Source of the DNA: an uncultured Erysipelotrichaceae bacterium
GTDB lineage: Bacteria > Bacillota_I > Bacilli_A > Erysipelotrichales > Erysipelotrichaceae
Direction: 5' to 3'
Assembly: GCA_902766435.1 (NCBI GenBank)
Contig: CACXDM010000136.1
Span: 1-32,264, forward strand
Length of the DNA stretch: 32,264 nucleotides
The notes under the pieces were generated by a model. It made no database searches and was not told the DNA's origin. It worked only from the letters and a program-made list of their open reading frames with translations. The first letter of the stretch is position 1, and every line of letters begins with the position of its first letter. The position numbers and the translations under genes are program-made. Of this stretch, positions 1 through 9,783 are shown in pieces.

Positions 1-777
<777 letters not shown>

Positions 778-817
778 CTATGATTACCTATATTCCTCAG
801 TTTTACTGATTGGAACC

Positions 818-1570
818 TTATTTGGTTGCGTCGATGATTTCCTTGAAGGAATCAACTTTGAGTGATGCACCGCCGATGAGGGCGCCGTCGATATCCGGGC
901 AAGCCATGTATTCAGCGATGTTTGTCGGCTTAACGGATCCGCCGTACTGGATACGGACAGCTTCCGCTGTTGCTTCGTCATACAGAGCCTTGACGTTTTC
1001 TCTTACGCACTTGCAGCAGTCTTCAGCGATTTCCTTAGTTGCGCTCTTGCCTGTGCCGATCGCCCAGATCGGTTCATAAGCGATAACAATCTTGGAAACT
1101 TCTTCTGCTGTCAGACCTGCGAGAGATCCTGTCAGCTGGTTCTTGATGACATCAGCTGTTTCACCGGCGTCATACTGAGCTTCTGTCTCACCGATGCAGA
1201 GAATCGGGATGATGTTGTCAGCGAGCAGTCTCTTTGCCTTGGCAGCGCATGCAGCGTCTGTTTCAGCATAGTATGTACGTCTCTCGGAATGTCCGATGAT
1301 GCAGTATGTAATACCGACTTCCTTCAGCATCGGAACGGAAACTTCTCCCGCGTATGCACCGGAATCCTATTCGTTGCAGTTTTCAGCAGCGATCAGGAGG
1401 TTCTTTGCATTCTTGACGCAGACATCGAGGTCTACATACGGAGCACCGATACCATAGTCAGCAGCTTCGTTTCCTGTGAGAACAGCTTCGATTCCCTTCA
1501 TGAATTCTTCAGCTTCAGAAGGGGTTTTATTCATTTTCCAGTTACCGAAAATTACAGGTTTTCTTGCCAT
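818..1570 (-). pseudogene. tpiA: Triosephosphate isomerase interrupted by an in-frame TAG
   Basis: TpiA interconverts dihydroxyacetone phosphate and glyceraldehyde 3-phosphate. The reading frame matches the family end to end (about 250 codons, the normal length): FGNWKMN at the start with the catalytic Asn and Lys, YCIIGHSERR with the catalytic His, AYEPIWAIGTGKS with the catalytic Glu, and QYGGSVKP plus GGASL phosphate loops near the end. Codon 68, at 1367-1369, is TAG, between AENCNE and DSGAYAGEVS. In the Bacillus enzyme the equivalent position is Glu, so one base change (GAG to TAG) explains it. There is no shift of frame. The gene starts 6 bases after the pgk stop, with AAGGA upstream. 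It is either a real nonsense mutation, a suppressed codon or a sequencing error. TAG ends hpt and rsmF in this window, so general recoding is unlikely. Confidence 0.9.
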
Positions 1571-1576
1571 AGTTCC

Positions 1577-2758
1577 TTATTCCTTATCCGGGATGATTGA
1601 AATGCCCGGCAGATCCTTTCCTTCCATGTATTCGAGAGATGCGCCGCCGCCTGTGGAGATGTGGCTGAACTTCTCGGCAAATCCCAGGTTCTTCGCTGCG
1701 GAAGCGGAGTCGCCGCCGCCGATGATTGTTGTTGCGCCTTCGAGGCCTGCCAGTGTTTCGCAGATTTCGATTGTGCCCTTGGCAAATCTTTCGTCCTCAA
1801 ATACACCCATCGGTCCGTTCCAGAAGACTGTCTTTGCGCCCTTGAGAGCATCCTTGAACAGTTCGACTGTCTTAGGTCCGATATCGAGTCCCATGAATCC
1901 ATCCGGAATTTCGCCTGCATCGGCAGTCTTGATTTCCGTCGGGTTCGAGAAATCGTTGGCAATCACGGAGTCTACCGGAAGCAGAAGCTTTTCGCCGCCT
2001 TCTTCCATGAACTTCTTGGCGAGATCGATCTTATCAGCTTCAAGCAGGGATGTACCGATATTTCCGCCCTTTGCCTTTGCAAATGTATAGGACATGCCGC
2101 CGCCGATCATGACTTTGTCAGCGATCTTCAGCAGGTTCTCGATGACAGCGATCTTGTCGGAAACCTTCGCACCGCCCAGGATGGCAACGAGCGGACGCTC
2201 CGGATCATTCAGTGCTTTTCCGAGAACGTTGACTTCCTTTTCAACCAGGAAACCGAGAGCGCTCGGCAGATGGGAAGCGATACCTACTGTTGAAGCATGT
2301 GCTCTGTGAACAGAACCGAATGCATCTTCAACAAACAGGTCACCCAGAGATGCCCAGTAAGCACCGAGTTCGGGATCGTTCTTGGATTCGCCCTTCTCAT
2401 AACGTGTGTTCTGCATCAGAACGATGGAACCGTTTTCCTGATTCTTGACTGCTTCTTCGAGTTCAGGACCACGTGTTGCGTTTACAAATTTTACAGGTGC
2501 ATCCTGCAGTTTTGCCAGGCAGTCGGCGACGATGCTCATGTCGTTCTTTGCCTTGTCTTCTTCTGTCTTAACCTTTCCGAGATGGCTGAGCAGAAGAACC
2601 TTAGCTCCGTGCTGTGTCAGATAGTTAATTGTCGGAAGTGCTGCTCTTACACGATTATCATCAGTAATAACACTGCCTTTGTGAGGTACGTTAAAATCAA
2701 CACGAACAATTACGTGCTTGCCATTAACGTCCAGGTCTTTAACCGTAACTTTAGACAT
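1577..2758 (-). CDS. pgk: Phosphoglycerate kinase
   Basis: Pgk transfers phosphate from 1,3-bisphosphoglycerate to ADP in glycolysis. The 393 residues are the usual full length. Family marks are VRVDFNVP near residue 20 and the [12 protein letters not shown] segment, LLSHLGK, the [14 protein letters not shown] substrate loop, [20 protein letters not shown], and the nucleotide-binding GGGDSASA with [11 protein letters not shown] near the end. The ATG is preceded by GAAGGAGG about 10 bases upstream. It is the first gene of the pgk-tpiA-eno operon and has its own promoter in the 116-base gap upstream. No gap gene (glyceraldehyde-3-phosphate dehydrogenase) or phosphoglycerate mutase is adjacent, unlike the longer glycolytic operons of many Bacillota. 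Confidence 0.98.
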   Translation of the reverse strand: MSKVTVKDLDVNGKHVIVRVDFNVPHKGSVITDDNRVRAALPTINYLTQHGAKVLLLSHLGKVKTEEDKAKNDMSIVADCLAKLQDAPVKFVNATRGPELEEAVKNQENGSIVLMQNTRYEKGESKNDPELGAYWASLGDLFVEDAFGSVHRAHASTVGIASHLPSALGFLVEKEVNVLGKALNDPERPLVAILGGAKVSDKIAVIENLLKIADKVMIGGGMSYTFAKAKGGNIGTSLLEADKIDLAKKFMEEGGEKLLLPVDSVIANDFSNPTEIKTADAGEIPDGFMGLDIGPKTVELFKDALKGAKTVFWNGPMGVFEDERFAKGTIEICETLAGLEGATTIIGGGDSASAAKNLGFAEKFSHISTGGGASLEYMEGKDLPGISIIPDKE

Positions 2759-2793
2759 TTTAAAAATTATCCTCCTTCTTTATGGCTGTTCTC

Positions 2794-2823
2794 ATTATAT
2801 CACTCGCAAACAATGAATGTGAA
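2794..2823 (-). promoter_or_regulatory. Promoter of the pgk-tpiA-eno operon
   Basis: Read on the minus strand this is TTCACA (2818-2823), an 18-base spacer, then a perfect TATAAT (2794-2799). The predicted start of transcription lies near 2787, giving a leader of about 28 bases that contains the pgk ribosome binding site. Confidence 0.75.
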
Positions 2824-2874
2824 CGAGGAAGAACCAACTTTTATGTAATTTTTCAGCTTTTCGGAACGTCTCCA

Positions 2875-4218
2875 TCATTTTGTGTGAGTCATCTCAATAC
2901 ACTCGCACGCAAATTCGATTTCATGCGTCAGAAGACCTCTGTCTCCGTATTCGATTTCCCCTTTCTGATTGTCATAAGGATCAATCCGCCAGTGTTTTTT
3001 CGCCGGCACAAACTCCTGCTGGAACGCATTGGCAGCAGCCATCCGGAACGGATCCAGATTTCCGAAATAGAAGTCATGGCGCTCTTTACAGCCTGCCCGG
3101 TATGCGCTGCCGCCGAACGAACAGTCCGCAAACAGCCAGCCGTACGGCTCAATTCTGAACATCGCCCAGTCATGATTGCCGAGTGTATCGGGTGTAACGT
3201 ATTTCCCGCTCTGCCACTTTGCTTCAATACCGGCGCATCTGCACAGTGTGATAAACGTCAGTGCCTGAACACCGCAGTCGCCTTTCAGACGGCTGATGCA
3301 GTATTCCGGAATCAGTCCGAGTGTGATGTATTCCCGCATAAACGAATAGACGACATTCTCCGTCACGAAATCATAGAAACGGCGGGCAATGATCAGCGGA
3401 TTTGTCTCATCCCCTTTAAGCTCCTCCGCCAGCTTTTTAATCATTGGTGTAAACGCAATATGCGGCTGCTCTTCAGGCTGCAGGGAAAGAACGGAAGTGA
3501 CTTCCTCTGCCTTCAGCTCATTGTATTTAACATATGAGTCATATTCATACTCAACACTGAATGTCCGGTTTTCCTTCAGATCTGCCGTAAATGCGGCAGT
3601 GCGGACAGGATCATCCGCTTCACTGAGGATACATTCCTCCGGTTCTGTCTTCAGGATCCGGATATTCTTCATGTTTACGGCAGAAGCCGGGATGGGAAGA
3701 TGCACCAACACTTTTCCCGGACGGAATACTTCATCTTTAATTCGGATGGAAGCCTTCATGCGTACATGCCATTCCGTACTTCCGTGTTCCTTCATATACC
3801 GGATATTCTCATCAAGCAGTGACTTATCTTCCTGCTCTTCTCCGGCTCTTTCAGCGATTTCGGGATAAACCTTCTTCATTGACGCAAAGAATCTGTTCTG
3901 CAGATGCTTTCTGCCGTTAACCATGATCCAGTCGGCAGCGCCTCCGGCTTCCCATTCCCGCAGTTCATCCATTGTGAAATCCGGTATCTCCTTCTGTATC
4001 AGCGCAAGCGCTTCTTCTTCCGTATACGGATAATTTGCCGGCAGTCGATTCAGAATTTCTTTTTCCGTAATCAGCCTGTCCTTCATGAACGAGGGAACGG
4101 CAGGATCTTCGAGCTTCCTGTCAATCAGCTGATCTGCCTCATCAAAAAAGCCGCTTTTCACAAGCTTATCGATCTCCTCCGGCAGAGGAAAACGCAGTGA
4201 TTTTATCTTTTCAAGCAT
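2875..4218 (-). CDS. Transglutaminase-like (papain-fold) domain protein
   Basis: A 447-residue protein without signal peptide or membrane segment, so probably cytosolic. The C-terminal half holds a transglutaminase-like core with a Cys-His-Asp triad: Cys315 in KGDCGVQALTF, His349 in GNHDWAMFRI and Asp365 in FADCSFGG. The first about 150 residues are acidic and helical, followed by a beta-rich region (about 150-230) as often seen before such cores. Members of this family may be proteases or peptide ligases; the substrate cannot be read from the sequence. The start has GGAGA upstream and a TATAAT 23 bases before the ATG. It lies just after the radical SAM operon, but a strong terminator separates them, so co-function is only suggested by proximity. 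Confidence 0.75.
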   Translation of the reverse strand: MLEKIKSLRFPLPEEIDKLVKSGFFDEADQLIDRKLEDPAVPSFMKDRLITEKEILNRLPANYPYTEEEALALIQKEIPDFTMDELREWEAGGAADWIMVNGRKHLQNRFFASMKKVYPEIAERAGEEQEDKSLLDENIRYMKEHGSTEWHVRMKASIRIKDEVFRPGKVLVHLPIPASAVNMKNIRILKTEPEECILSEADDPVRTAAFTADLKENRTFSVEYEYDSYVKYNELKAEEVTSVLSLQPEEQPHIAFTPMIKKLAEELKGDETNPLIIARRFYDFVTENVVYSFMREYITLGLIPEYCISRLKGDCGVQALTFITLCRCAGIEAKWQSGKYVTPDTLGNHDWAMFRIEPYGWLFADCSFGGSAYRAGCKERHDFYFGNLDPFRMAAANAFQQEFVPAKKHWRIDPYDNQKGEIEYGDRGLLTHEIEFACECIEMTHTK

Positions 4219-4241
4219 AGACTGTTTCTCCGATTGTCATC

Positions 4242-4247
4242 ATTATA
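4242..4247 (-). promoter_or_regulatory. -10 box for the transglutaminase-like gene
   Basis: A perfect TATAAT on the minus strand, placed so that transcription would start about 16 bases before the ATG. No good -35 box is visible; that position overlaps the T-run of the upstream terminator. Confidence 0.5.
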
Positions 4248-4262
4248 CATTGCATACGCACC

Positions 4263-4290
4263 AAAAAAGAAGATGACACAGGTCATCTTC
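4263..4290 (-). terminator. Rho-independent terminator of the radical SAM operon
   Basis: On the minus strand a perfect 9-bp stem (GAAGATGAC / GTCATCTTC, 4269-4277 with 4282-4290) closes a 4-base loop and runs directly into six T residues. It begins 10 bases after the radical SAM stop codon. Confidence 0.92.
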
Positions 4291-4299
4291 ACAGAACTT

Positions 4300-5379
4300 T
4301 CAGAACAGAATATCCTTCATGCATACCATGGGACGCATGTTGTCATAATCCCAGCTGTGCCTCGCATCGCCCCGGCAGAAGCCGGCATGACCGCACTCCC
4401 GGCACTTCTGGTTTTCCCGGGAAAAGTCACGGCGGAATATCTCAAAACGGTTATGCCAGACATCGGAGAAACGGTCTTTGTATATATTTCCCTGAATCGT
4501 CTCCGACCTGCGTTCAATATCCAGACATGCCCCGATATCCCCGTTTGCCATGATGGAAGCGGTATAGACACCGGCATTGCAGAGCCAGTACCATTCCCTG
4601 ACCTCCGCTTCATATTCAGGTCCGAGATAATGACTGCATCCGAATTCAAGCGGATACCCCTGTCTTCTCTTTTCCTGGATGAAGTCAAAGAGACGGATAT
4701 AGTCTTCCTTTGTCAGCATCATTTCCGGCCTCAGTAAAGCCCTTCCGATCGGTTCAAGATGAATGACGCGCCAGGAATCAATATCCAGACCGTCCATGAT
4801 CTCAAACAGTTCATCCAGTTCACCGATATTGCCGTGGTTGACAACAGTGGTTACCTGAACGCTTTCAAACGCATCTTCATCGATCAGATTCCGGATACCT
4901 TCCATTGCCCGGCGGTAGCCGCCTTTCATGCCGCGCAGTCTGTCATGGGTCTCTTCCAGACCGTCAATCGAAACGGATATCGTACGCATACCGGTTAAGG
5001 CAAGCCGGTGCGCGGTATCCCGATCGATCAATGTCGCGTTGCTTGTCATGCCCCAGCGGTAACCGAGGGAATGTGCATATCCGAGAATCTCAAAGAAGTC
5101 TTTTCTTAACAGCGGCTCACCGCCTGTAATACACAGCTGTATCTTCCGGATATCAAAGTCTTCCTTCACTTCATCGAGAATTCTTCTGTAATCTTCAAAA
5201 GACATCTCATCCTGACGGATATCACCACAATAGCTGCCGCAGTGAAAACAATGCTCGTTGCAGCGCAGTGTCAGTTCAAGAAACAGATGACGCAGCTGCG
5301 GCTTCAGACACAGTTCCTTCTGATACTCTTTCAGCTGTGTCAGATGTTTCTTCTTCAGTTCATATTTGTCAATTGCCAT
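4300..5379 (-). CDS. Radical SAM/SPASM enzyme, putative lipoprotein/peptide maturase
   Basis: A 359-residue radical SAM enzyme. The SAM 4Fe-4S motif CxxxCxxC is at Cys40, Cys44 and Cys47 (RCNEHCFHCGSYC), and the SAM-binding GGEP is at 86-89. A C-terminal SPASM domain carries Cys267, Cys285 (in NGDIGAC), Cys326, Cys329, Cys335 and Cys353, enough for auxiliary clusters. The CGSYCGDIRQDEMS and QGNIYKDRFSDVW stretches closely resemble, from memory, the enzyme of the rSAM/lipoprotein system known mainly from Bacteroidetes. SPASM enzymes usually modify peptides or proteins. The ATG at 5377-5379 was chosen over longer upstream frames because GCGGAGG precedes it and homology begins there. The gene overlaps the end of the VYGPP lipoprotein gene by 11 bases, so the lipoprotein is the obvious substrate candidate. 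Specific chemistry is unknown. Confidence 0.9.
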   Translation of the reverse strand: MAIDKYELKKKHLTQLKEYQKELCLKPQLRHLFLELTLRCNEHCFHCGSYCGDIRQDEMSFEDYRRILDEVKEDFDIRKIQLCITGGEPLLRKDFFEILGYAHSLGYRWGMTSNATLIDRDTAHRLALTGMRTISVSIDGLEETHDRLRGMKGGYRRAMEGIRNLIDEDAFESVQVTTVVNHGNIGELDELFEIMDGLDIDSWRVIHLEPIGRALLRPEMMLTKEDYIRLFDFIQEKRRQGYPLEFGCSHYLGPEYEAEVREWYWLCNAGVYTASIMANGDIGACLDIERRSETIQGNIYKDRFSDVWHNRFEIFRRDFSRENQKCRECGHAGFCRGDARHSWDYDNMRPMVCMKDILF

Positions 5380-5656
5380 CCGGTTCGGCCTCCGCGCTGT
5401 CTTCTGCGGGCGGCGGTCCGTAAACTGCCGGATTCTCATTGACTTCCACGTCAAAGTCTTCTTCCGAAACCTCCTCTTCACTTACCGGCGGTCCGTAGAC
5501 ATCTTCCGGTTCATTCTCAGAAGGGTCATATTCCATGCTTGAAGGAGGCCCGTATACTGCCTCCGGTCTGTTTGATTCGGGATTAAACACACATCCCGCC
5601 ATCACGCCCGCAATAATACCGGCAGCCGTGACTTTCAGTCTCTTTTTCCGTTTCAT
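5369..5656 (-). CDS. Small lipoprotein with three VYGPP motifs, probable radical SAM substrate
   Basis: A 95-residue protein. It has a basic start (KRKKRLK), a short hydrophobic stretch and a lipobox GVMAGC with Cys22 as the likely lipidated residue, so it should be exported and anchored on the outer face of the membrane. The mature part is acidic and low in complexity, with three copies of VYGPP at residues 34-38, 53-57 and 78-82, each preceded by Ala or Asp. The repeated Tyr residues are plausible sites of radical SAM modification; that is inference. The start is 4 bases after the stop of the 724-residue protein with no clear ribosome binding site, so reinitiation is likely. The stop lies inside the radical SAM gene. 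No function is established. Confidence 0.75.
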   Translation of the reverse strand: MKRKKRLKVTAAGIIAGVMAGCVFNPESNRPEAVYGPPSSMEYDPSENEPEDVYGPPVSEEEVSEEDFDVEVNENPAVYGPPPAEDSAEAEPDGN

Positions 5657-5660
5657 AGCA

Positions 5661-7835
5661 TTAATCGTAATGGAACTGCGCCGTAATAAACGGATACAGT
5701 GCCCTTAACAGTTCCTCTCCGCCGTTCTTCAGAACATATCTGGCAAAGATCTGATCCAGATACATATACTCATCTCCGGCCTCATACAGTTTTTTACGGA
5801 TTCCCGCTTCATCCGTGAATTCATAGTGGGCATCAGACGCGCCTTCATAGTCAAGCGAATACTTCTCAAGCTTTCCGTCATCTTTGATAAATACCGACAG
5901 GAACCAGAACCGCTTCTCATCCAGCTGTGTAATCAAACGCCATTTACCGAGTATTTCATCATGCTTTGCCGTACGGCATCCGACTCTTTGGGTCTGGGTT
6001 TCCCCGGCGATCTTCTGCAGATCCTCGATGGTGAATACCGGTTCCTTCTTTTTCGGAGGATTGCCGCTGTTGCGGAAACGCAGGGCAATCGGCAGAGGAA
6101 GAACATTCTTCCGCATGCTTTCAACATTCTCAAAGTCTTCTTTAGGAATAATATATCCGGCAGTATGAAGATCAATGACGAGACCGTCAATTGACGCTGC
6201 CGCCGCCTTTACATCATCAAACGTCACGACAACGACATTTGCCCGGGGATCTTCGCTGAAAACCCTGTTCTTCGCTTCCAGAGCTCCTTTATGTTCGGTA
6301 AAGAGCGGAATGAAGGACTTTCCGTTTTTATAAACCATGTTGTAATAGCTCGTCAGCGCGGGAATCACAGCCGTATCATACTCATCCGGCGCACAGAAAG
6401 ACCTGACTTCAGCATCTCTTTCCGTCTGTTTCTGTATGAGATTCCACGCATTCTGCGTATACAGGGTAATCTTGTCCTTTTTCTGTGTCGTATCACCGAT
6501 CGTATAGAATACGCTCAGTCCGACCTCACGCATCAGATTCATTTTGGTATTCACCGCCATGCAGAACAGCATGTCTCCCCTGTCTGTTTTTCTGTCCCGC
6601 TTCGGCAGCATCAGATCATATCTTCTGAAACAGGAACCGAATTCTGTTATGCAGCGGCGTATCTTTCTTCCATTGTATTCAATCTGGGATGCGGGTGACT
6701 TCAGATAATGATCCAGATTCAGATAAACGCTCTGCTTTTCATGAACCACCTGAATCAATGCCTGTCCTCTGTCCGCAAGTTCCTGAAGCAGACCCTTCAG
6801 ATTCTCTTTTTCGACTTTCTTCAGCGAAATCTCGCCCGCAGCGGAAAAAGGATCCATAACGCTGAGGAATTCCTCATCAGTCTCTTCGAGCAGAATGGCA
6901 GGCACCTCATTGGGAAACAGCCAGGGCTGCGGTGTACTGTGTGTGCCGCTTTCAACCGGAATATAAACCTCATCGCGGTTTGTCATCATCTTCCAGATCC
7001 GCATCTCCGTCTTAGGAAGAACACGGGCAGCCGCAAATTCCTTCTTCCCCGCTTCAACGGCAAGCGGAAGAATGCTTCTCAGATATTCGGCAGTATCATG
7101 ATCAAGGCCTCTCAGAACACCGTCATCCGATTCCTGAAGCTGATCATATTCTTCCTTTGTCATACCGATGGTATCCTTTAACATCGCACCGATCAGTCCG
7201 AAATCAGCGCTGCTGAACAGATTCGGCAGAACAACCGGAATCTCTTCTTCACCCGATACTTCGTTCTTTACGATACGTACGGCATATCCCCTGTCCCGCA
7301 GAAGATCACTGACCGTTTCGGCATACATGCGGCCGACGTTGTCCTCATAGTTCTTGAATTTTCTCTTGCCGAGGTTCAGATCCTTGACTTCAATACGGAA
7401 ATTCCCGTACGGCTTCATCAGATGAAAGTTTCGTCTGAATTCAACGGATGAATCACCCTGTGCAAAACGGTAATACCAGCGCAGAGCATCTCTGCTGCCT
7501 TTGACAAAACCGAGCATTCCGCCTTTTTCGGCAGTATCCTTTGCCTCCTGAAGCGAGCATCCCGTCAGGAAACGGATCCATTTGATCAGATTCACCTTTT
7601 CACTTCCGCAGCGGATAATATTTACGGCATATTCCCCGTCATCGGAAGAAACACTGACAACCGCTTCACCTTCACCATGAAGTTCTTCCGCATCCTCTTC
7701 CACGGCAGGAACTTCCTCCGTTACGGTTTCCGCGGGTGCTGTCTCAGCTTCCTCAGCAGCTTTCTCCGGTACTGATTCTTCCGGCAGTTCTGTTTTCTCC
7801 GTTTTCTTTCCGAATATGTTTTTTAAAAAGCCCAT
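5661..7835 (-). CDS. Large unknown protein with L12-CTD-like and SseB-like regions
   Basis: A 724-residue, apparently cytosolic protein. After an acidic, Glu/Ala/Pro-rich linker (about 15-65), residues about 69-133 (NIIRCGSEKVNLIKWIRFLTG, then SLQEAKDTAE) resemble the C-terminal domain of ribosomal protein bL12 (VIKAVRxxTGLGLKEAKDLVE). Residues about 502-568 (SFIPLFTEH to GYIIPKEDF) resemble an SseB-type domain; a second weaker SseB-like stretch may lie near 280-380. The rest is not recognised. The ATG at 7833-7835 was chosen over a GTG three codons upstream because GGGAGGTGAT lies 8 bases before the ATG and overlaps the GTG. It is the first gene of the operon with the VYGPP lipoprotein and the radical SAM enzyme. 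The domain resemblances rest on pattern only. Confidence 0.6.
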   Translation of the reverse strand: MGFLKNIFGKKTEKTELPEESVPEKAAEEAETAPAETVTEEVPAVEEDAEELHGEGEAVVSVSSDDGEYAVNIIRCGSEKVNLIKWIRFLTGCSLQEAKDTAEKGGMLGFVKGSRDALRWYYRFAQGDSSVEFRRNFHLMKPYGNFRIEVKDLNLGKRKFKNYEDNVGRMYAETVSDLLRDRGYAVRIVKNEVSGEEEIPVVLPNLFSSADFGLIGAMLKDTIGMTKEEYDQLQESDDGVLRGLDHDTAEYLRSILPLAVEAGKKEFAAARVLPKTEMRIWKMMTNRDEVYIPVESGTHSTPQPWLFPNEVPAILLEETDEEFLSVMDPFSAAGEISLKKVEKENLKGLLQELADRGQALIQVVHEKQSVYLNLDHYLKSPASQIEYNGRKIRRCITEFGSCFRRYDLMLPKRDRKTDRGDMLFCMAVNTKMNLMREVGLSVFYTIGDTTQKKDKITLYTQNAWNLIQKQTERDAEVRSFCAPDEYDTAVIPALTSYYNMVYKNGKSFIPLFTEHKGALEAKNRVFSEDPRANVVVVTFDDVKAAAASIDGLVIDLHTAGYIIPKEDFENVESMRKNVLPLPIALRFRNSGNPPKKKEPVFTIEDLQKIAGETQTQRVGCRTAKHDEILGKWRLITQLDEKRFWFLSVFIKDDGKLEKYSLDYEGASDAHYEFTDEAGIRKKLYEAGDEYMYLDQIFARYVLKNGGEELLRALYPFITAQFHYD

Positions 7836-7870
7836 CTGGATCACCTCCCGGCATCACAAATTCCATCATT

Positions 7871-7876
7871 ATTATA
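7871..7876 (-). promoter_or_regulatory. -10 box of the radical SAM/lipoprotein operon
   Basis: A perfect TATAAT on the minus strand, directly after the ftsH terminator and 35 bases before the ATG. The -35 position falls in the terminator hairpin and is poor, so promoter strength is uncertain. Confidence 0.5.
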
Positions 7877-7880
7877 CACA

Positions 7881-7906
7881 AAAGAAAAAACTCCCCGAAA
7901 GGAGTT
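7881..7906 (-). terminator. Terminator after ftsH
   Basis: On the minus strand AACTCC and GGAGTT (7901-7906 with 7889-7894) form a 6-bp stem with a 6-base loop, followed by TTTTTTCTTT. The stem begins in the ftsH stop codon. Confidence 0.85.
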
Positions 7907-9764
7907 ATTCCGCTTCTTCAGGCATATCCTGAATATCCGCTTCAGTTGTATTTTCCGGACCGTAAACGATTTCCCTGATCTCTTCTGCCGTCAGTGTTTC
8001 GTTCTCAATCAGCGCAGCCGCAATCTTTTCCAGCTGACCACTGTGTTCGGAAATGATCTGACGCGCTTTTTCCTTACAGCCGTTTACGATCTTTCTGACT
8101 TCCTGGTCGATCTCATACGCCACTTCGCCGGAAACGTTGTTCGGAGAGTTATAGTCTCTGCCGAGGAATACGTTTTCCGAACCGGCATTGTATTTGATCG
8201 GTCCGAGGTCACTCATACCGTAGAGCGTAACCATATCCTTGGCGATATTCGTTGCTCTTTCGATATCGTTGGAAGCGCCTGTCGTGATGTCGTCAAAGAA
8301 CATTTCCTCGGCAACTCTGCCTCCCATGTAGGAAGTGATTGTCGCAAGAAGATCGTTCTTCGTATTCATCATCTTCTCTTCCTTAGGGGTCATCAGGTTA
8401 TAGCCGCCTGCCTGACCGCGGGGAATGATCGTCACTTTCTGAACAATCTGCGCGTTGTCCAGGAACAGACCGACAATCGCGTGACCGCTCTCGTGGTAAG
8501 CCACAAGCTTCTTCGTCTTTTCATCATATGTCCGGGATACCTTAGCCGGTCCCATCATGACACGGTCAATCGCTTCATCAATCTGCTGCATATGCACTTC
8601 GGTCTGATTCTCTCTTACCGCAAGAATCGCCGCTTCATTCAACACGTTTTCAAGATCCGCGCCGGAGAAGCCAGGTGTTCTCTTAGCCAGTGCGCCGAGA
8701 TCGATATCATCCGCAAAATGCTTGTTTCTCGCATGAACCTTGAGGATTGCTTCTCTTCCCTTTCTGTCGGGAAGTGAAACAGTAATCTGACGGTCAAATC
8801 TGCCTGCTCTGAGCAGAGCCGGGTCAAGAACATCCGGTCTGTTGGTCGCCGCAATGACAACTACACCGGTATTGTCTTCCATACCGTCCATCTCAACAAG
8901 CAGCTGGTTCAGCGTCTGTTCACGTTCATCGTGACCGCCGCCGAAACCGGCGCCTCTCTGTCTGCCTACGGCATCAATTTCATCGATGAATATGATACAC
9001 GGAGCAGTCTGCTGAGCTTTCTTGAACATATCACGCACACGGCTCGCGCCCACACCGACAAACATCTCGACGAAATCCGAACCGGAAATCGAATAGAACG
9101 GAACGTTTGCCTCACCGGCAACCGCCTTGGCAAGCAGTGTCTTACCTGTACCGGGATGACCGGCAAGCAGGATGCCTTTCGGAATACGCGCGCCCATCGC
9201 TTCAAATTTCTTCGGATACTTCAGGTACTCGATGATTTCCGCCATTTCCTGCTTCTCTTCATCACAGCCTGCAACATCCGTGAATCTGACTCTGATCTTC
9301 CCTTCCAGTCTCGCCCTGGATTTAGAGAACTCAAATGCCCGTGAATTCGCGCCGCCGCCGTTCATCTTGTTGATCATCCAGATTGCGAGCATGCCCATCA
9401 GCACGAATGGGATCAGAGACAGCAGCGTATCCAGGAACAGATTCGAGGCATCAGAGTCGATAATCGACATCTTGGAAGCTTCCAGTTCATCCATCACTTC
9501 CGCGATCTCATCCGGAGTGGACGGAATCGTGGATGTAAATGTCACATTCCGGTCATTCTCGTCTTTGTATACGCCCTTGACCGTAGTGACATTATTGCCG
9601 ATGGATACGGCGCTTTCCGTGATTGTTTCTTCCTTCAGAACCGTTTTCAGCTCCTGATATGTCAAGGTCTTCGTCGAACTGCCGTTGTTCATCGTGAACA
9701 GAGACAGAATCGCAACAATGACGATAATATACGGAAGAATATTAACCATTCTGTTTTTCTGCAT
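7905..9764 (-). CDS. ftsH: ATP-dependent zinc metalloprotease FtsH
   Basis: FtsH is a membrane-anchored AAA+ protease that degrades misfolded and regulatory membrane and cytosolic proteins as a hexamer. The 619 residues show two N-terminal membrane helices (about 8-24 and 108-132) around an extracytoplasmic domain. These are followed by Walker A GHPGTGKT (202-209; His replaces the more usual Pro), Walker B IIFIDEID (257-264), the second region of homology with the RAGRFDR arginine finger, and the zinc site HESGH (424-428). The C-terminal tail is acidic. AAGGAG precedes the ATG. It is the last gene of tilS-hpt-ftsH, an order conserved in many Bacillota, starting 19 bases after hpt with no promoter between. 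Confidence 0.98.
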   Translation of the reverse strand: MQKNRMVNILPYIIVIVAILSLFTMNNGSSTKTLTYQELKTVLKEETITESAVSIGNNVTTVKGVYKDENDRNVTFTSTIPSTPDEIAEVMDELEASKMSIIDSDASNLFLDTLLSLIPFVLMGMLAIWMINKMNGGGANSRAFEFSKSRARLEGKIRVRFTDVAGCDEEKQEMAEIIEYLKYPKKFEAMGARIPKGILLAGHPGTGKTLLAKAVAGEANVPFYSISGSDFVEMFVGVGASRVRDMFKKAQQTAPCIIFIDEIDAVGRQRGAGFGGGHDEREQTLNQLLVEMDGMEDNTGVVVIAATNRPDVLDPALLRAGRFDRQITVSLPDRKGREAILKVHARNKHFADDIDLGALAKRTPGFSGADLENVLNEAAILAVRENQTEVHMQQIDEAIDRVMMGPAKVSRTYDEKTKKLVAYHESGHAIVGLFLDNAQIVQKVTIIPRGQAGGYNLMTPKEEKMMNTKNDLLATITSYMGGRVAEEMFFDDITTGASNDIERATNIAKDMVTLYGMSDLGPIKYNAGSENVFLGRDYNSPNNVSGEVAYEIDQEVRKIVNGCKEKARQIISEHSGQLEKIAAALIENETLTAEEIREIVYGPENTTEADIQDMPEEAE

Positions 9765-9783
9765 TTAATAACTCCTTATTAAA

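Noticed and set aside
818..1330. A separate short gene starting at the Met codon (1328-1330) after the tpiA stop
   Set aside because: No ribosome binding site, and the product would lack the N-terminal catalytic Asn and Lys; it is the rest of tpiA.
1367..1369. TAG in tpiA as a sign of a genetic code with reassigned UAG or pyrrolysine
   Set aside because: hpt (9784-9786) and rsmF (15585-15587) both end naturally in TAG at the expected protein length, the rsmF one inside its terminator, so UAG acts as a stop.
2782..3537. Open frame of 251 codons on the plus strand over the pgk promoter and the transglutaminase-like gene
   Set aside because: It is antisense to the transglutaminase core with its Cys-His-Asp triad and shows no protein family features.
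5380..5481. A 34-residue N-terminal extension of the radical SAM enzyme
   Set aside because: It is read from the lipoprotein gene in another frame, is rich in Arg and Lys without pattern, and the ATG at 5377-5379 has its own GCGGAGG site.
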